Part shown: positions 1-9,040 of the stretch, in pieces
Layout of the letters: the number at the start of each line of letters is the position of its first letter
Position numbering within the stretch: the stretch's first letter is position 1
DNA from: Vibrio sp. SCSIO 43135
GTDB taxonomy: Bacteria > Pseudomonadota > Gammaproteobacteria > Enterobacterales > Vibrionaceae
Direction of reading: 5' to 3'
Length of the DNA: 64,000 nt
Assembly (NCBI RefSeq): GCF_023716665.1
Contig: NZ_CP071860.1
Location: 620,001-684,000, forward strand
Translations under genes and position numbers: made by a program
Notes under the pieces: model-generated
Seen by the model: only the letters and a program-made list of their open reading frames with translations
Told to the model about the DNA's origin: nothing
Database searches by the model: none

Positions 1-1
1 T

Positions 2-1405
2 ACCCATTCGCATTATGTGTGGGGTACACAGGCGTGGAGCAATGATAAAACCACGGTTTATGCACATGAGTGGATGGAGAAACACCTTTTTGCTGATAAT
101 GGCGTTAGTCCTTTAGCTGGAAACTTTTCTACTCGAGCCGCAATTCAATTTGGTCTATTACACCCAGAAAGTGGTCCTGATACTTTTCCAAACAAGCTTG
201 GCTTTACAATTGACAAACTAGTGGGGGAAAAAGGCTACCAATCTCCGACCGTTACTTTTGAGCACAACCAAGTTGAAACCCACACAATTGCTGGGATGGA
301 GGTGATTGTTTTACCTAGCCCTACAGATGTGACAGACAGCGTTGCCTACTACTTCCCAGCGAAAGGCCTTATGGTGACCAATGCCATGAATGCAGGGTCA
401 ATTTTTAACCTCTATACTTTGCGCGGAGATCGGTATCGTGACCCTATTCGACTTGTAGATGCTGCAGATTTGGTCCTTTCCTATGACTTTAACTATCACG
501 TTGACATACACGGTGCTGCCAATGTGACGAAAGAAACTGCGGAAAATGCAATTTATGAGTTTCGTGACTCGATGCAACTGATACACGATCAAACAATACG
601 AGCGATAAAGCTTGGAAATGATGCTCAAGGCGCTGCCGAGTTTGTTTATATGCCAGCTAACTTGCGAGTGGATAAAGAAACCTATGGACAAGTTGAAAGT
701 CATGTTAAGCAAGTCTATCACGGTGTTATGGGCTGGAACGGTTGGGATGTGTACGACATCAATCCATTGCCGACACAAGCTTTTGCTCATCAATTCATTG
801 GCAGCTTAGGTGGGATCGAGTTAGCCAATAAAATGGCCAGGCAATCAAATCAGAAACAAACATTGGAAGGGTGGCAGTGGTCGCTATATTTGACTTCACA
901 AATACTTGAAATTGAACCAAATAGCGAAGAGGCCAAACAGTCTCGTGCGGATGCGGCTCGAGCATTAGGGCAACGTACCAGCTCAGCCAACGCTCGCGGA
1001 TTCTATATTTCTGAAGCATTACTTCATGAAGGGAAGCTTTCATTTGGTGAGCATCAATTGGATAACTATCAAACTCTAACTCAGTTACTTGGAGCCATAA
1101 CTACTGAAAAGCTAGAGAATTCTCCGATAGAAAGTAATGTCGAGTACATCCGTTATTTGGTGGATCCACGCAAAGCGGAAGGCTTGTCTTCTGAGTTCAA
1201 CCTAAATATGAGTGATAGTGAACATGCGTTCGGTATTCAGCTTCGAAATGGCATTGTTCAAATTAGTTCTCAATTAAATTCAGGGGTTACCGTTAATCTA
1301 TCCCACTCTGAGTGGAGTGAAGTGTTATTAGGCGAGACAGAGTTTAAGCAACTAGACGACTCGTTGGCAGACTTTGATACCGCACTGACTATAACCACTC
1401 ACTAA
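2..1405 (+). CDS. alkylsulfatase-family protein, 3' part, metal site apparently degenerate
   Basis: The gene starts before the window; the frame is open from base 2. It belongs to the SdsA1/YjcS alkylsulfatase family: metallo-beta-lactamase fold, then an alkylsulfatase dimerisation domain (GWNGWDVYDINPLP, about residues 240-255), then an SCP2-like C-terminal domain (from about residue 355). Family members cleave sulfate from medium-chain alkyl sulfates such as dodecyl sulfate. The family landmark NLYTLRG is kept. The zinc motif, normally HSHADH, reads HSHYVW at bases 5-22. The acidic ligand a few residues before NLYTLRG appears replaced by Ala, and the later SHHWP stretch is not recognisable. 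I infer altered or lost metal binding, so hydrolase activity is doubtful. No signal peptide can be judged because the N-terminus is missing. Family assignment is firm, function is not. Confidence 0.75.
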   Translation, partial: THSHYVWGTQAWSNDKTTVYAHEWMEKHLFADNGVSPLAGNFSTRAAIQFGLLHPESGPDTFPNKLGFTIDKLVGEKGYQSPTVTFEHNQVETHTIAGMEVIVLPSPTDVTDSVAYYFPAKGLMVTNAMNAGSIFNLYTLRGDRYRDPIRLVDAADLVLSYDFNYHVDIHGAANVTKETAENAIYEFRDSMQLIHDQTIRAIKLGNDAQGAAEFVYMPANLRVDKETYGQVESHVKQVYHGVMGWNGWDVYDINPLPTQAFAHQFIGSLGGIELANKMARQSNQKQTLEGWQWSLYLTSQILEIEPNSEEAKQSRADAARALGQRTSSANARGFYISEALLHEGKLSFGEHQLDNYQTLTQLLGAITTEKLENSPIESNVEYIRYLVDPRKAEGLSSEFNLNMSDSEHAFGIQLRNGIVQISSQLNSGVTVNLSHSEWSEVLLGETEFKQLDDSLADFDTALTITTH

Positions 1406-1434
1406 CATAACGCTTTCGTGTTTTTAGATCATTC

Positions 1435-1466
1435 AATGGTGGCGAATGTTTGAGCCACCATTTTAT
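1435..1466. terminator. rho-independent terminator-like hairpin
   Basis: AATGGTGGC (1435-1443) pairs with GCCACCATT (1454-1462), giving a 9-bp stem with a 10-base loop, followed by TTTA. It lies just after the alkylsulfatase-family gene and can end that transcript. The A-rich other flank makes partial bidirectional use possible. Confidence 0.6.
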
Positions 1467-1495
1467 GTTTACTAATTTTTGGTAAGTCGTTTGAG

Positions 1496-1525
1496 GATCC
1501 GCTTGGAGTGTCCACCAAGCGGATC
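1496..1525 (-). terminator. strong hairpin downstream of the D-lactate dehydrogenase gene
   Basis: GATCCGCTTGG (1496-1506) and CCAAGCGGATC (1515-1525) form a perfect 11-bp stem with an 8-base loop, 27 bases past the minus-strand stop codon. There is no T tract on the minus strand, so it may act as an mRNA 3'-end stabiliser rather than a classical terminator. Confidence 0.45.
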
Positions 1526-1551
1526 TGTCGTATCGTAAATTACGCTTGTCA

Positions 1552-4404
1552 CTAGATAGGAGAGGAAACCTCATCGACCAAGTAGAGGATGGATTGATAC
1601 GGAATACCGCTGTGGTGAGACAAGCCTATTTCACAGGTGCGGCTGTTACTGAATCCGCGTTTGCACTCTGCTGGCACTTGCTCTTTGAGTGGGTGTACGG
1701 CTGCTTCATTGAGCTCTGGGGTAGTGAAGCCTTTATCTCCCGCCCAGCCACAACAAGAGATGTGCTCAGGAACAATCACATCAGAAGCACAAGCTTTCGC
1801 TAGCGCAAGCATGTCGCTCTCTAATCCCATTCTGCGCGAACTACAAGTAACGTGCAGCATGATGGTTTCTTGTGCAGGTGTGATGGCAAGGCTATCCATT
1901 AAGTATTTTGATACAAATCCAGTGGGCTCCAGCACTTCAAGAGGTTTGGTGAATTGCTCAATACTGCGTTTGGCACAAGGGCTGGTGTCCATTAAGATTG
2001 GGTATTCTCCCTCGTAGCTTGCTTTCCACAGCGCTGCTTCTAGCTGCGTCGCCTTATCGTGCGCAATGTCATTCATCCCTTTGCTGTCGTAAGGCATCCC
2101 ACAGCATTGGTCGTTGATCCTTTCAGGGATAATCACTTCAAACCCTGCTTTCTTAATCAAAGATAGCGTGACCTCGGTTAGGCTACGCTGATCGGGAGCA
2201 TCGGATTGCTGACCCATGGTACGTGAAGCACAAGAAGGGACGTAAACCACTTTCTTGTCTGAGCGCACCAACAGCTCCATCGCTTTTTCAACACTATGTT
2301 TGTTTGCTTTTGGCATCTCAGGAAGCCAAGCTGGCGTTTTGTTGTTGCTGAGTTTACGGATCCCATTTGTGATGCCGGATACGCCCGATTCACCAATCAC
2401 TTTGGTTGCAATGCGGTTGGCCTTCAGTGAAGCACGTGTAAGCGCTGTTGTGGTAGAAAAGTGATCTGCGGTCCACTTGGCTATTGGCGTAAACTTCTGG
2501 TACTTCGCGGTTCTTAGCTGTTTGACGAGATCGCCTGTATTGATCCCTACTGGGCACCTTTCAGCGCATAGCCCTGTTGCCGCGCACGTATCTATGCCTT
2601 GGTATTCGAAGACCTTTTCAAGCTCGCTTGCCGACGTATCTTCACCCGCAACGCGTCTGCGTTGTAACTCTCGATACAATACAATTCTCTGTCGTGGTGA
2701 CAGGGTAAGCGTGCGTGATGGACAAACTGGTTCGCAGAAACCACATTCGATACATCGATCTACAATAGAATCTGCAGCCGGCATTGGCTTTAGGTTTTCA
2801 ATGTGTGAATGAGGGTTGTCATTGATGATAACGCCCGGATTCAAAAGCCCTTGTGGATCAAACAGTGCTTTGATCTTTTGCATCAATTGATAGCCATCTT
2901 GGCCCCATTCAAGCTCGACATACGGCGCCATGTTACGCCCTGTGCCATGCTCAGCTTTCAATGAACCTTGATATTTGACTGCAACCAAGTCGGCCACGTC
3001 ATCCATAAAGTTGCCATAACGATTGATCTCTACTTGCGAATCAAACCCCTGAGTGAAGACAAAGTGCAGGTTGCCTTCCAGAGCATGGCCGAAAATGATG
3101 GCTTCGTTATAGTGGTATTTGTCGAATAAGGCTTGCAGGTCGCGTACGCCATTGGCGAGGTTTTCGACCGGAAACGCCACGTCTTCAATGATGACTGTTG
3201 TTCCGACTTCGCGAACGGCGCCAACAGCAGGGAACATACCTTTACGGATGCCCCATAAGGTCGCCACTGTTTTAGGGTCGAGTGTAAACGGCACTGATTC
3301 TATGATGGTGTAGTCAGAAAGAGACGCCATGATAGACACACATTGAGCATCGATTTCGGTTTGCTCGCTAGCATGGGTTTCGACCAACAGGGCTGCGGCT
3401 TCTAAATCGAGTTGTTGAATAAACTCGGGCATGCCTGGCTTATCGGCAACTGATCGAAGCGCGCGGCCATCCATAAGCTCTACAGCAGCGACAGGGGTGC
3501 TCGATAGCGTGGTTACTGCACGGCTGGCTTCTTCAATATCGGCAAATACCAGCAGAGAAGAGGCTTTAAAATTATGCTCGATGACGGTGTTGTAAGTGAC
3601 TTCGGCAATGAAGCCCAATGTGCCTTCAGAACCAATCATTAAGTGCTCTAGTACTGCGATCGGATCGTCGAAATCAACTAACGCGTTGAGTGCATAACCT
3701 GTCGTGTTCTTGAGTCGGTACTTATGTCGAATACGTTCGCTCAGTGCTGTATTTGCTTTGGTTTCATTCACCAATTCTGTGAGCCCATCAATGATATCTG
3801 GGCGAGTAGAATGAAAAGCTGCAATGCTGTCTTTGCTTGAAGTATCGAGAAATGTCCCATCGCTGAAGACTAACTTCATACTGTCGACGGTTCGATAGGA
3901 GTTTTGCGCGGTGCCACAGCACATGCCGCTGGCATTGTTCGCCGCAATACCACCGATTTTACAGGTATTAATAGAAGCGGGGTCAGGGCCGATTTTACGT
4001 TTAAATGGCGCTAAGTATTTATTGGCGTCAGCGCCAATTACGCCAGGCTGTAGGACAATTTTCTCACCATCATCAAGAATTTTGTGACCACGCCAATCGT
4101 CGGTGAGAGTAATGAGAACCGAATCAGAGACGGCTTGGCCAGATAAACTCGTCCCCGCTGCACGAAACGTAAAGTGTACGTTCATTTCTCGGCAGCACTG
4201 AATGGCATAAATCACTTCGTTGAGACTTTTTAAACGCAACACAATACGAGGAACCAAGCGGTAAAAGCTCGCATCGGTGCCATAAGCTAACCGTTTCGCC
4301 TGTTGCGTGATGATTCTGCTTGGCTCGATTTCGACCGCAAAGAGTGACTCGAGCTGTTGATAGGTTTGGTCTGTATTTGGAGTGTCTGAGTTGAGTGTCG
4401 ACAT
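1552..4404 (-). CDS. dld-II: respiratory FAD/Fe-S D-lactate dehydrogenase, Dld-II type
   Basis: This 950-residue protein probably oxidises D-lactate to pyruvate at the inner membrane and passes electrons to the quinone pool. Domains in order: a PCMH-type FAD-binding domain (about 40-270, FRAAGTSLSGQ), an FAD-oxidase C-terminal domain (about 280-530), two 4Fe-4S clusters (CIECGFCEPVCP near 550, CAATGLCAERCP near 601) and two CCG-type heterodisulfide-reductase motifs (CCGMPYDS near 766, CCGWAGDKGF near 882). This GlcD-plus-Fe-S fusion is the architecture of Shewanella Dld-II and of Vibrio chromosome II homologues. AGGAAG precedes the ATG at suitable spacing. lldD and lldP follow on the same strand upstream, so it is the last gene of a lactate-use cluster, although a mobile element separates it from lldD. 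The D-stereospecificity is inferred from family and context. Confidence 0.85.
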   Translation of the reverse strand: MSTLNSDTPNTDQTYQQLESLFAVEIEPSRIITQQAKRLAYGTDASFYRLVPRIVLRLKSLNEVIYAIQCCREMNVHFTFRAAGTSLSGQAVSDSVLITLTDDWRGHKILDDGEKIVLQPGVIGADANKYLAPFKRKIGPDPASINTCKIGGIAANNASGMCCGTAQNSYRTVDSMKLVFSDGTFLDTSSKDSIAAFHSTRPDIIDGLTELVNETKANTALSERIRHKYRLKNTTGYALNALVDFDDPIAVLEHLMIGSEGTLGFIAEVTYNTVIEHNFKASSLLVFADIEEASRAVTTLSSTPVAAVELMDGRALRSVADKPGMPEFIQQLDLEAAALLVETHASEQTEIDAQCVSIMASLSDYTIIESVPFTLDPKTVATLWGIRKGMFPAVGAVREVGTTVIIEDVAFPVENLANGVRDLQALFDKYHYNEAIIFGHALEGNLHFVFTQGFDSQVEINRYGNFMDDVADLVAVKYQGSLKAEHGTGRNMAPYVELEWGQDGYQLMQKIKALFDPQGLLNPGVIINDNPHSHIENLKPMPAADSIVDRCIECGFCEPVCPSRTLTLSPRQRIVLYRELQRRRVAGEDTSASELEKVFEYQGIDTCAATGLCAERCPVGINTGDLVKQLRTAKYQKFTPIAKWTADHFSTTTALTRASLKANRIATKVIGESGVSGITNGIRKLSNNKTPAWLPEMPKANKHSVEKAMELLVRSDKKVVYVPSCASRTMGQQSDAPDQRSLTEVTLSLIKKAGFEVIIPERINDQCCGMPYDSKGMNDIAHDKATQLEAALWKASYEGEYPILMDTSPCAKRSIEQFTKPLEVLEPTGFVSKYLMDSLAITPAQETIMLHVTCSSRRMGLESDMLALAKACASDVIVPEHISCCGWAGDKGFTTPELNEAAVHPLKEQVPAECKRGFSNSRTCEIGLSHHSGIPYQSILYLVDEVSSPI

Positions 4405-4435
4405 TGAGGCTTCCTACCTGTTTTTCACTGTGTAC

Positions 4436-4703
4436 TAGGGTCTGTTGATCTTTCGAGATGTTTTTTGCAGCACTTTGTGGGAAATTTCTACAAGGCAGAG
4501 GCTTTGATGTGTAGCTAGCCTACATGAGAAGCCGATAACGCAGTAGAAATGAACCACAAAGGCTGCCCGAAGGGTTCGGTTAAAATCGTTTTATGCTTTG
4601 TTGAAGACTATTTGCTTAGAATGACTAGGCTACACAGTCTTCGCCTCGCCTAAAACGATTTTATCTCGAACAAAACTTAACCACGAAAGATCAACAGACC
4701 CTA
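4436..4703. mobile_element. MITE-like non-autonomous element, complete copy
   Basis: About 268 bp bounded by 20-bp perfect terminal inverted repeats: TAGGGTCTGTTGATCTTTCG at 4436-4455 and its complement at 4684-4703. The outermost bases on both sides are TA, which could be a TA target duplication around an 18-bp repeat starting GGGTCTG. The interior has its own inverted repeat (TAAAATCGTTTTA 4581-4593 with TAAAACGATTTTA 4651-4663) enclosing GAAGACT/AGTCTTC (4603-4609, 4636-4642), so the transcript would fold. It has no credible gene. It sits between lldD and the dehydrogenase gene. A truncated copy in reverse orientation lies at about 8890-9033. The parent transposase family is not identifiable here. 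Confidence 0.8.
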
Positions 4704-4790
4704 ATGACTGGTTTGTATTTTTTATTTGGTCCAGTACTGCACAAGGTGTCACAGCTAAAGTTAAATTGTTGTGACACCTTTATAAAATAC

Positions 4791-5927
4791 TTAAAAATTG
4801 GCGAGTGAGTTTCTATCTAAGTCTTTGATACTTTTAGCACCTGTCAGCGTCATGGCGACTCGCATTTCTTTCTCATACAGGTCGAGAAGGTTTTCAACGC
4901 CAGACTGGCCTTGCGCTGCTAACGCGTAGACAAATGAACGTCCGAGTAACGTACAGTCGGCGCCAAGAGCCAGCATTCTGACCACGTCTAAACCGGTACG
5001 AATACCTGAATCGACAAAGATTTTTAAATCACCGGTTACTGCATCTGCAATAGTGGGTAGGGCTTTTGCTGTCGAAAGAACCCCGTCCAACTGGCGGCCA
5101 CCATGATTTGAGACCACGATGCCGTCAGCACCAAAAGTGACCGCATCTTTGGCATCTTGCTCATCTAAAATGCCTTTGATTACCATAGGGCCATCCCAAA
5201 AATCCCGAATCCACTCTAAGTCCTTCCAACAAATTGAAGGGTCAAAGTTAGCGCCGAGCCATCCGATGTAGTCTTCTAATTTGGTCGGCTCTCCTCGGTA
5301 GGTTGAGATGTTGCCCAAATCGTGTGGTTTACCAAATAAACCCACATCAAAGGCCCAACTTGGGTGGAGCATCGCCTGAAAAACGCGTCTCGCTGCGGCA
5401 TTTGGCCCACTCATGCCAGAACGCATGTCTCGGTAGCGTGCACCAGGCACAGGCATATCAACGGTAAATACAAGTGTCGTTACGCCAGCCGCTTTGGCAC
5501 GCTCAAGTACATTCTTCATAAAACCACGGTCTTTAAGGACGTAGAGCTGAAACCACATCGGGCGCTCAATCGCGGGAGCAACTTCTTCTATTGGGCAAAC
5601 GGAAACGGTCGACATAGTAAATGGCAGCCCTTTATTCGCTGCGGCTTTAGCGGCTTGTACTTCACCTCTTCGTGCATACATGCCCGTTAAACCGACAGGG
5701 GCTAAGGCGATTGGCATAGAGAACTGTTCACCAAAAATCTCTGTTTCTAGGCTGAGATCTTCCATGTTGTTGAGCACTCGCTGCTTTAGGGCAATGTCTG
5801 CCAGATCTTCAGTGTTCTTTCTCAGCGTATGCTCTCCATATGAACCGCCATCGATGTAGTGAAATAAAAACGGTGGAAGCTTGGCCTTGGCAGCCGCTCG
5901 ATAATCCGTGGAAGCAGAGATGATCAT
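4791..5927 (-). CDS. lldD: FMN-dependent L-lactate dehydrogenase
   Basis: LldD oxidises L-lactate to pyruvate and delivers electrons to the respiratory chain at the inner face of the cytoplasmic membrane. The 378-residue chain is an FMN-dependent alpha-hydroxyacid dehydrogenase from end to end: the FHYIDGGSYGEHTL start, APVGLTGMYARRGE (flavin-binding region), MVIKGILD (the lysine contacting FMN), SNHGGRQLDG near residue 270 with the catalytic His and substrate Arg, and the phosphate-binding FVDSGIRTGLD. It is close to the usual length of about 380-396. AGGACT lies 6 bases before the ATG. lldP is upstream on the same strand and the D-lactate enzyme downstream, so both lactate isomers are covered. 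Confidence 0.93.
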   Translation of the reverse strand: MIISASTDYRAAAKAKLPPFLFHYIDGGSYGEHTLRKNTEDLADIALKQRVLNNMEDLSLETEIFGEQFSMPIALAPVGLTGMYARRGEVQAAKAAANKGLPFTMSTVSVCPIEEVAPAIERPMWFQLYVLKDRGFMKNVLERAKAAGVTTLVFTVDMPVPGARYRDMRSGMSGPNAAARRVFQAMLHPSWAFDVGLFGKPHDLGNISTYRGEPTKLEDYIGWLGANFDPSICWKDLEWIRDFWDGPMVIKGILDEQDAKDAVTFGADGIVVSNHGGRQLDGVLSTAKALPTIADAVTGDLKIFVDSGIRTGLDVVRMLALGADCTLLGRSFVYALAAQGQSGVENLLDLYEKEMRVAMTLTGAKSIKDLDRNSLANF

Positions 5928-5977
5928 AATTCAGTCCTAATTGTGTTAGTGGCCTTTCTACGAAGGCTTGTTAAAAA

Positions 5978-6116
5978 TAGGTGCGAATATCTCGGTTAGC
6001 TAATGTCGGGTATCTACTGATGTTGAACATCTATTAATGTTCAGAGTAAGTACAGAGCACGATTTGACCAATATGTAGTGCCGATATTGGTCATATCTTC
6101 AAGAAGTTCGCACCTA
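5978..6116. repeat. three-stem palindromic element between lldP and lldD
   Basis: An outer 10-bp perfect inverted repeat (TAGGTGCGAA 5978-5987, TTCGCACCTA 6107-6116) encloses two internal palindromes: TGAACAT-N6-ATGTTCA at 6024-6043 and GACCAATAT-N9-ATATTGGTC at 6066-6092. Together they would fold as a three-way junction of about 139 nucleotides on either strand. It fills most of the 287-base space between the two genes. It could be an mRNA-processing or stabilising structure, a small palindromic mobile element, or a set of operator sites. The sequence alone does not decide. Confidence 0.55.
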
Positions 6117-6127
6117 AAGGGGAAAGC

Positions 6128-7819
6128 TTATTTCATTAACGCGTCGGTGATCTGAAGGCCATAAATGGCGATTAAGCCGATTGCTCCCGTGACGAGTAGG
6201 TAATACATCGTAGGGATGATGGTTTTACGCAATGTGGCACCTTCTCGGCCGAGTAGGCCTACCGTTGCTGATGCAGCTACAACGTTGTGAATCGCAATCA
6301 TATTGCCGGCCGCTGCGCCTACCGCTTGCAGAGCAACAACGACAGCGCTGGAGATAGTCAATGTTTGTGCCACTTCAAATTGGAACTGGCTAAACATCAT
6401 GTTCGATACCGTGTTTGAACCCGCGATAAACGCACCCAATGCACCCACAGTTGCACTTAGGGCAGGGAAAGCATCACCGACAAGACCTGCAGCGAAGTTG
6501 GCGGTAGTCACTGGCATGCTGGCTAGATCGGCTCCGTTTACGCCAGAGTTAATAAAGATGCGAACCATTGGAATCGTAAAGATAAGTACAAAGCCAGCGC
6601 CGATTAGCGTTTTGCTCGACTCGCCGAACGCTTTTGCTAGCGGCGCAACACTGCGTGCTTGCAGTGCTACTGCAACAAGGGCCACGAACACTAAGATACC
6701 ACCAGGTAAGTAGAGAGGTTGAATAGCAGCGCTAATCCCCACTTCACCTAGGATATTGCTAAATGACACGCTGACGCTTGTGAGCATCGCTTTAAAGTCA
6801 GCGCTGACGCGACTCGCAACTAATACCACGGCAAGCAATACGTATGGGAACCAAGCTAAGACTAAGTTCATTGGTTTACCGCTAGAATCTTTTAGATCGA
6901 TTTTTAGTGAACCCAGCCATTCAGCAGGCCATTTTTTCTCGTCTTCAAAATCCCATGTACTTTTCGGTACTAAGAAACCACGTTTAGCCGCAGATACAAC
7001 GATAGATAGGCCAACTAAACCACCAATTAGAGATGGGAACTCAGCGCCTAGGAAAACACCCGTTAACGCATATGGAATGGTGAACGCAAGGCCAGCAAAG
7101 ATAGCAAAAGGAAGAATGTCTAGGCCTTCTGTCCAGCTCTTATTTCTGCCAAAGAAACGGGTGAGCATCATTGCCATTAAGACTGGCATTAAAGTCCCCA
7201 CGCTGGCATGAATTAACGCAACACTTGAAGTGATTTGCTGTAAGTAGGCTTCCCAGGTTGAGCCGTTCGCTAACAGGGCTTCACCAATATTGTGGGTATC
7301 GAGGCCTTTGTTCACACCCACAATGATAGGCGTTCCGACTGCACCAAAAGATACCGGGGTTGATTGGATCATCATACCCATAAGAACAGCAGCTAAAGCA
7401 GGGAAACCAATAGCAACCAATAGTGGTGCAGCAATGGCAGCTGGTGTACCGAAACCGGATGCACCTTCAATGAATGAACCAAAACACCAAGCGATGATGA
7501 TGGCTTGCACGCGTCGATCCGGGGAGATATTGGTGAATCCATTGCGGATAGTGGAAATAGCACCGGTATGTTTTAGCGTGTTAAGCAGGAAGATAGCGCC
7601 AAACACGATCCATAGTACCGAGACGGTAATGCCTAGGCCTTGGAATACGGAAGCCAAAACTCGTGTGGTACTCATGTCCCATGCAAACAGTGCAATCACT
7701 ACAGTGAGACCGAATGCGACAGGCATCGCGCGTTTCGCCGGCCAATTAAGGCCCACGAGTAGAATGGCAGCCACCACTATCGGTGAGAAGGCCACGAGGG
7801 CAAGTAATGTTTCACTCAT
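6128..7819 (-). CDS. lldP: lactate permease
   Basis: LldP imports lactate with protons across the inner membrane. The protein is hydrophobic throughout with about twelve or more membrane segments and family signatures such as FGSFIEGASGFGTPAA and the C-terminal AGSNTVSNMMF. I choose the ATG at 7819 (product MSETLLALVAF, 563 residues) because AAAGGA lies 7 bases upstream; an ATG at 7840 would add seven residues but has a weaker ribosome site. The length is near that of E. coli LldP (551). It is the first gene of the minus-strand lactate cluster and is divergent from the LysR gene, so the 156 bases between them carry both promoters. Confidence 0.92.
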   Translation of the reverse strand: MSETLLALVAFSPIVVAAILLVGLNWPAKRAMPVAFGLTVVIALFAWDMSTTRVLASVFQGLGITVSVLWIVFGAIFLLNTLKHTGAISTIRNGFTNISPDRRVQAIIIAWCFGSFIEGASGFGTPAAIAAPLLVAIGFPALAAVLMGMMIQSTPVSFGAVGTPIIVGVNKGLDTHNIGEALLANGSTWEAYLQQITSSVALIHASVGTLMPVLMAMMLTRFFGRNKSWTEGLDILPFAIFAGLAFTIPYALTGVFLGAEFPSLIGGLVGLSIVVSAAKRGFLVPKSTWDFEDEKKWPAEWLGSLKIDLKDSSGKPMNLVLAWFPYVLLAVVLVASRVSADFKAMLTSVSVSFSNILGEVGISAAIQPLYLPGGILVFVALVAVALQARSVAPLAKAFGESSKTLIGAGFVLIFTIPMVRIFINSGVNGADLASMPVTTANFAAGLVGDAFPALSATVGALGAFIAGSNTVSNMMFSQFQFEVAQTLTISSAVVVALQAVGAAAGNMIAIHNVVAASATVGLLGREGATLRKTIIPTMYYLLVTGAIGLIAIYGLQITDALMK

Positions 7820-7975
7820 TGGTATGTCCTTTACTTTCATTAATCAGGGCTCTTCAAAGCCTCTTGGAGTTTGTAATTCTGTTAGCAATGTTAATGCGAG
7901 GTGAATTTAACCCTTTATTTTTTGCTGATATAGGGAAATAATGAAAATGATTAATTCCAAAAGTGACATAATAAG

Positions 7976-8875
7976 ATGCGAGCAGACGATTTAATCCTGT
8001 TTTCACAGGTCATAGAACTCGGTAGTTTTAGCAAGGCCGCAGAGCAAAATAACCTTACAAATTCGGTAGTTAGTAAACGCATTGCGCGTTTAGAAGAACA
8101 AATTGGCGTTCAACTATTATATCGAACAACGCGTAAATTAACGCTAACTGAAGCGGGCAAGGCTCTACTGCACGGCGCGAAAACTGTGAAGTTAGCCGCT
8201 CAGGAGGCTATGGACTCAGTTGCAGGCTTTGGTGAAAACGTGAGTGGTCATATCAAAATGTCGGTGCCTACCATATCGGGTGATTTGATATTGGCTGATG
8301 CTGTGGCCGAGTTTTGCGATATGCATCCAGGCCTGAGTGTCGATATGTCACTAGATAATAAGTTTGTCGATTTGGTGGACGGTGGGTTTGATCTCGTGAT
8401 TCGTACCGGGTATTTAGAAGATTCAAGTCTAATCGCTCGTCATATCCTTGATTCTCAATGGGTGGTTTGTGCTTCTCCGTCGTACATAGCTAAACATGGT
8501 AAACCTATTGAGCCGCAGAATTTGGTGAATCATAACTGCCTCCAATACGCCTACCAAACCACGGGTGCAAGTGAATGGGAGTTTAAAGGCTCACAAGGGA
8601 ACTACATAGTGCGTGTGTCAGGTTCGTTCTCGACCGATAATGCGACAGCGCTAAGGAAGGCGGCGCTTGGTGGGTACGGAGTGGCTTATGTACCTAGGTG
8701 TTTGGTGTATCACGATATACGAAATGGCCAGCTCATTGATATTTTTCCCGAACTCGTCGGCAAAAAGTTAGGCATCTATGCGGTGTACCCGTTTACAAGG
8801 CAACCACCCAACAAAGTTAAATTGCTCATCGAGCATATCCGCACTCGGTATCTGGCAATTTCTCATTATTTTTAG
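7976..8875 (+). CDS. LysR-family regulator, probably of the lactate genes
   Basis: A 299-residue LysR-type regulator. It has an N-terminal winged helix (about 1-60: LGSFSKAAEQNNLTNSVVSKRIARLEE across the recognition helix, quoted as separate parts LGSFSKAAEQ and NSVVSKRIARLEE) and a substrate-binding domain (about 90-295, ending in GGYGVAYVPRCLV). It is divergent from lldP, a typical arrangement in which the regulator controls both itself and the neighbour. Inducer identity (lactate) is inferred only from position. The truncated mobile element begins about 15 bases after its stop codon. Confidence 0.85.
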   Translation: MRADDLILFSQVIELGSFSKAAEQNNLTNSVVSKRIARLEEQIGVQLLYRTTRKLTLTEAGKALLHGAKTVKLAAQEAMDSVAGFGENVSGHIKMSVPTISGDLILADAVAEFCDMHPGLSVDMSLDNKFVDLVDGGFDLVIRTGYLEDSSLIARHILDSQWVVCASPSYIAKHGKPIEPQNLVNHNCLQYAYQTTGASEWEFKGSQGNYIVRVSGSFSTDNATALRKAALGGYGVAYVPRCLVYHDIRNGQLIDIFPELVGKKLGIYAVYPFTRQPPNKVKLLIEHIRTRYLAISHYF

Positions 8876-8889
8876 TTTGGGGTGCGTAG

Positions 8890-9033
8890 CCAGACTCTTG
8901 GGGCAGGTTTTTGTGGTCCATTTCTACTGCGTAATCGGCTTCTCATGCAGGCTAACTACACATCAAAGCCTCTGCCTTGTATAAATTTCCCACAAGAGCG
9001 GCGAAAATCAGTGCGAAAGATCAACAGGCCCTA
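8890..9033. mobile_element. truncated copy of the MITE-like element
   Basis: From about 8890 to 9033 the sequence matches the reverse complement of the left half of the element at 4436-4703. Shared blocks include CATTTCTACTGCGT, CGGCTTCTCATG and CACATCAAAGCCTCTGCC. It ends in the terminal repeat CGAAAGATCAACAGGCCCTA (9014-9033), one base different from the other copy. The far terminal repeat and the inner hairpin are missing, so this copy is deleted or was only half inserted. No gene is supported in it. Confidence 0.75.
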
Positions 9034-9040
9034 ACAAAAA

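Noticed and set aside
6303..7904. Three plus-strand frames of 130-200 codons opposite lldP
   Set aside because: Antisense of a membrane protein gene gives Ala/Thr/Arg-rich open frames. No function is supported.
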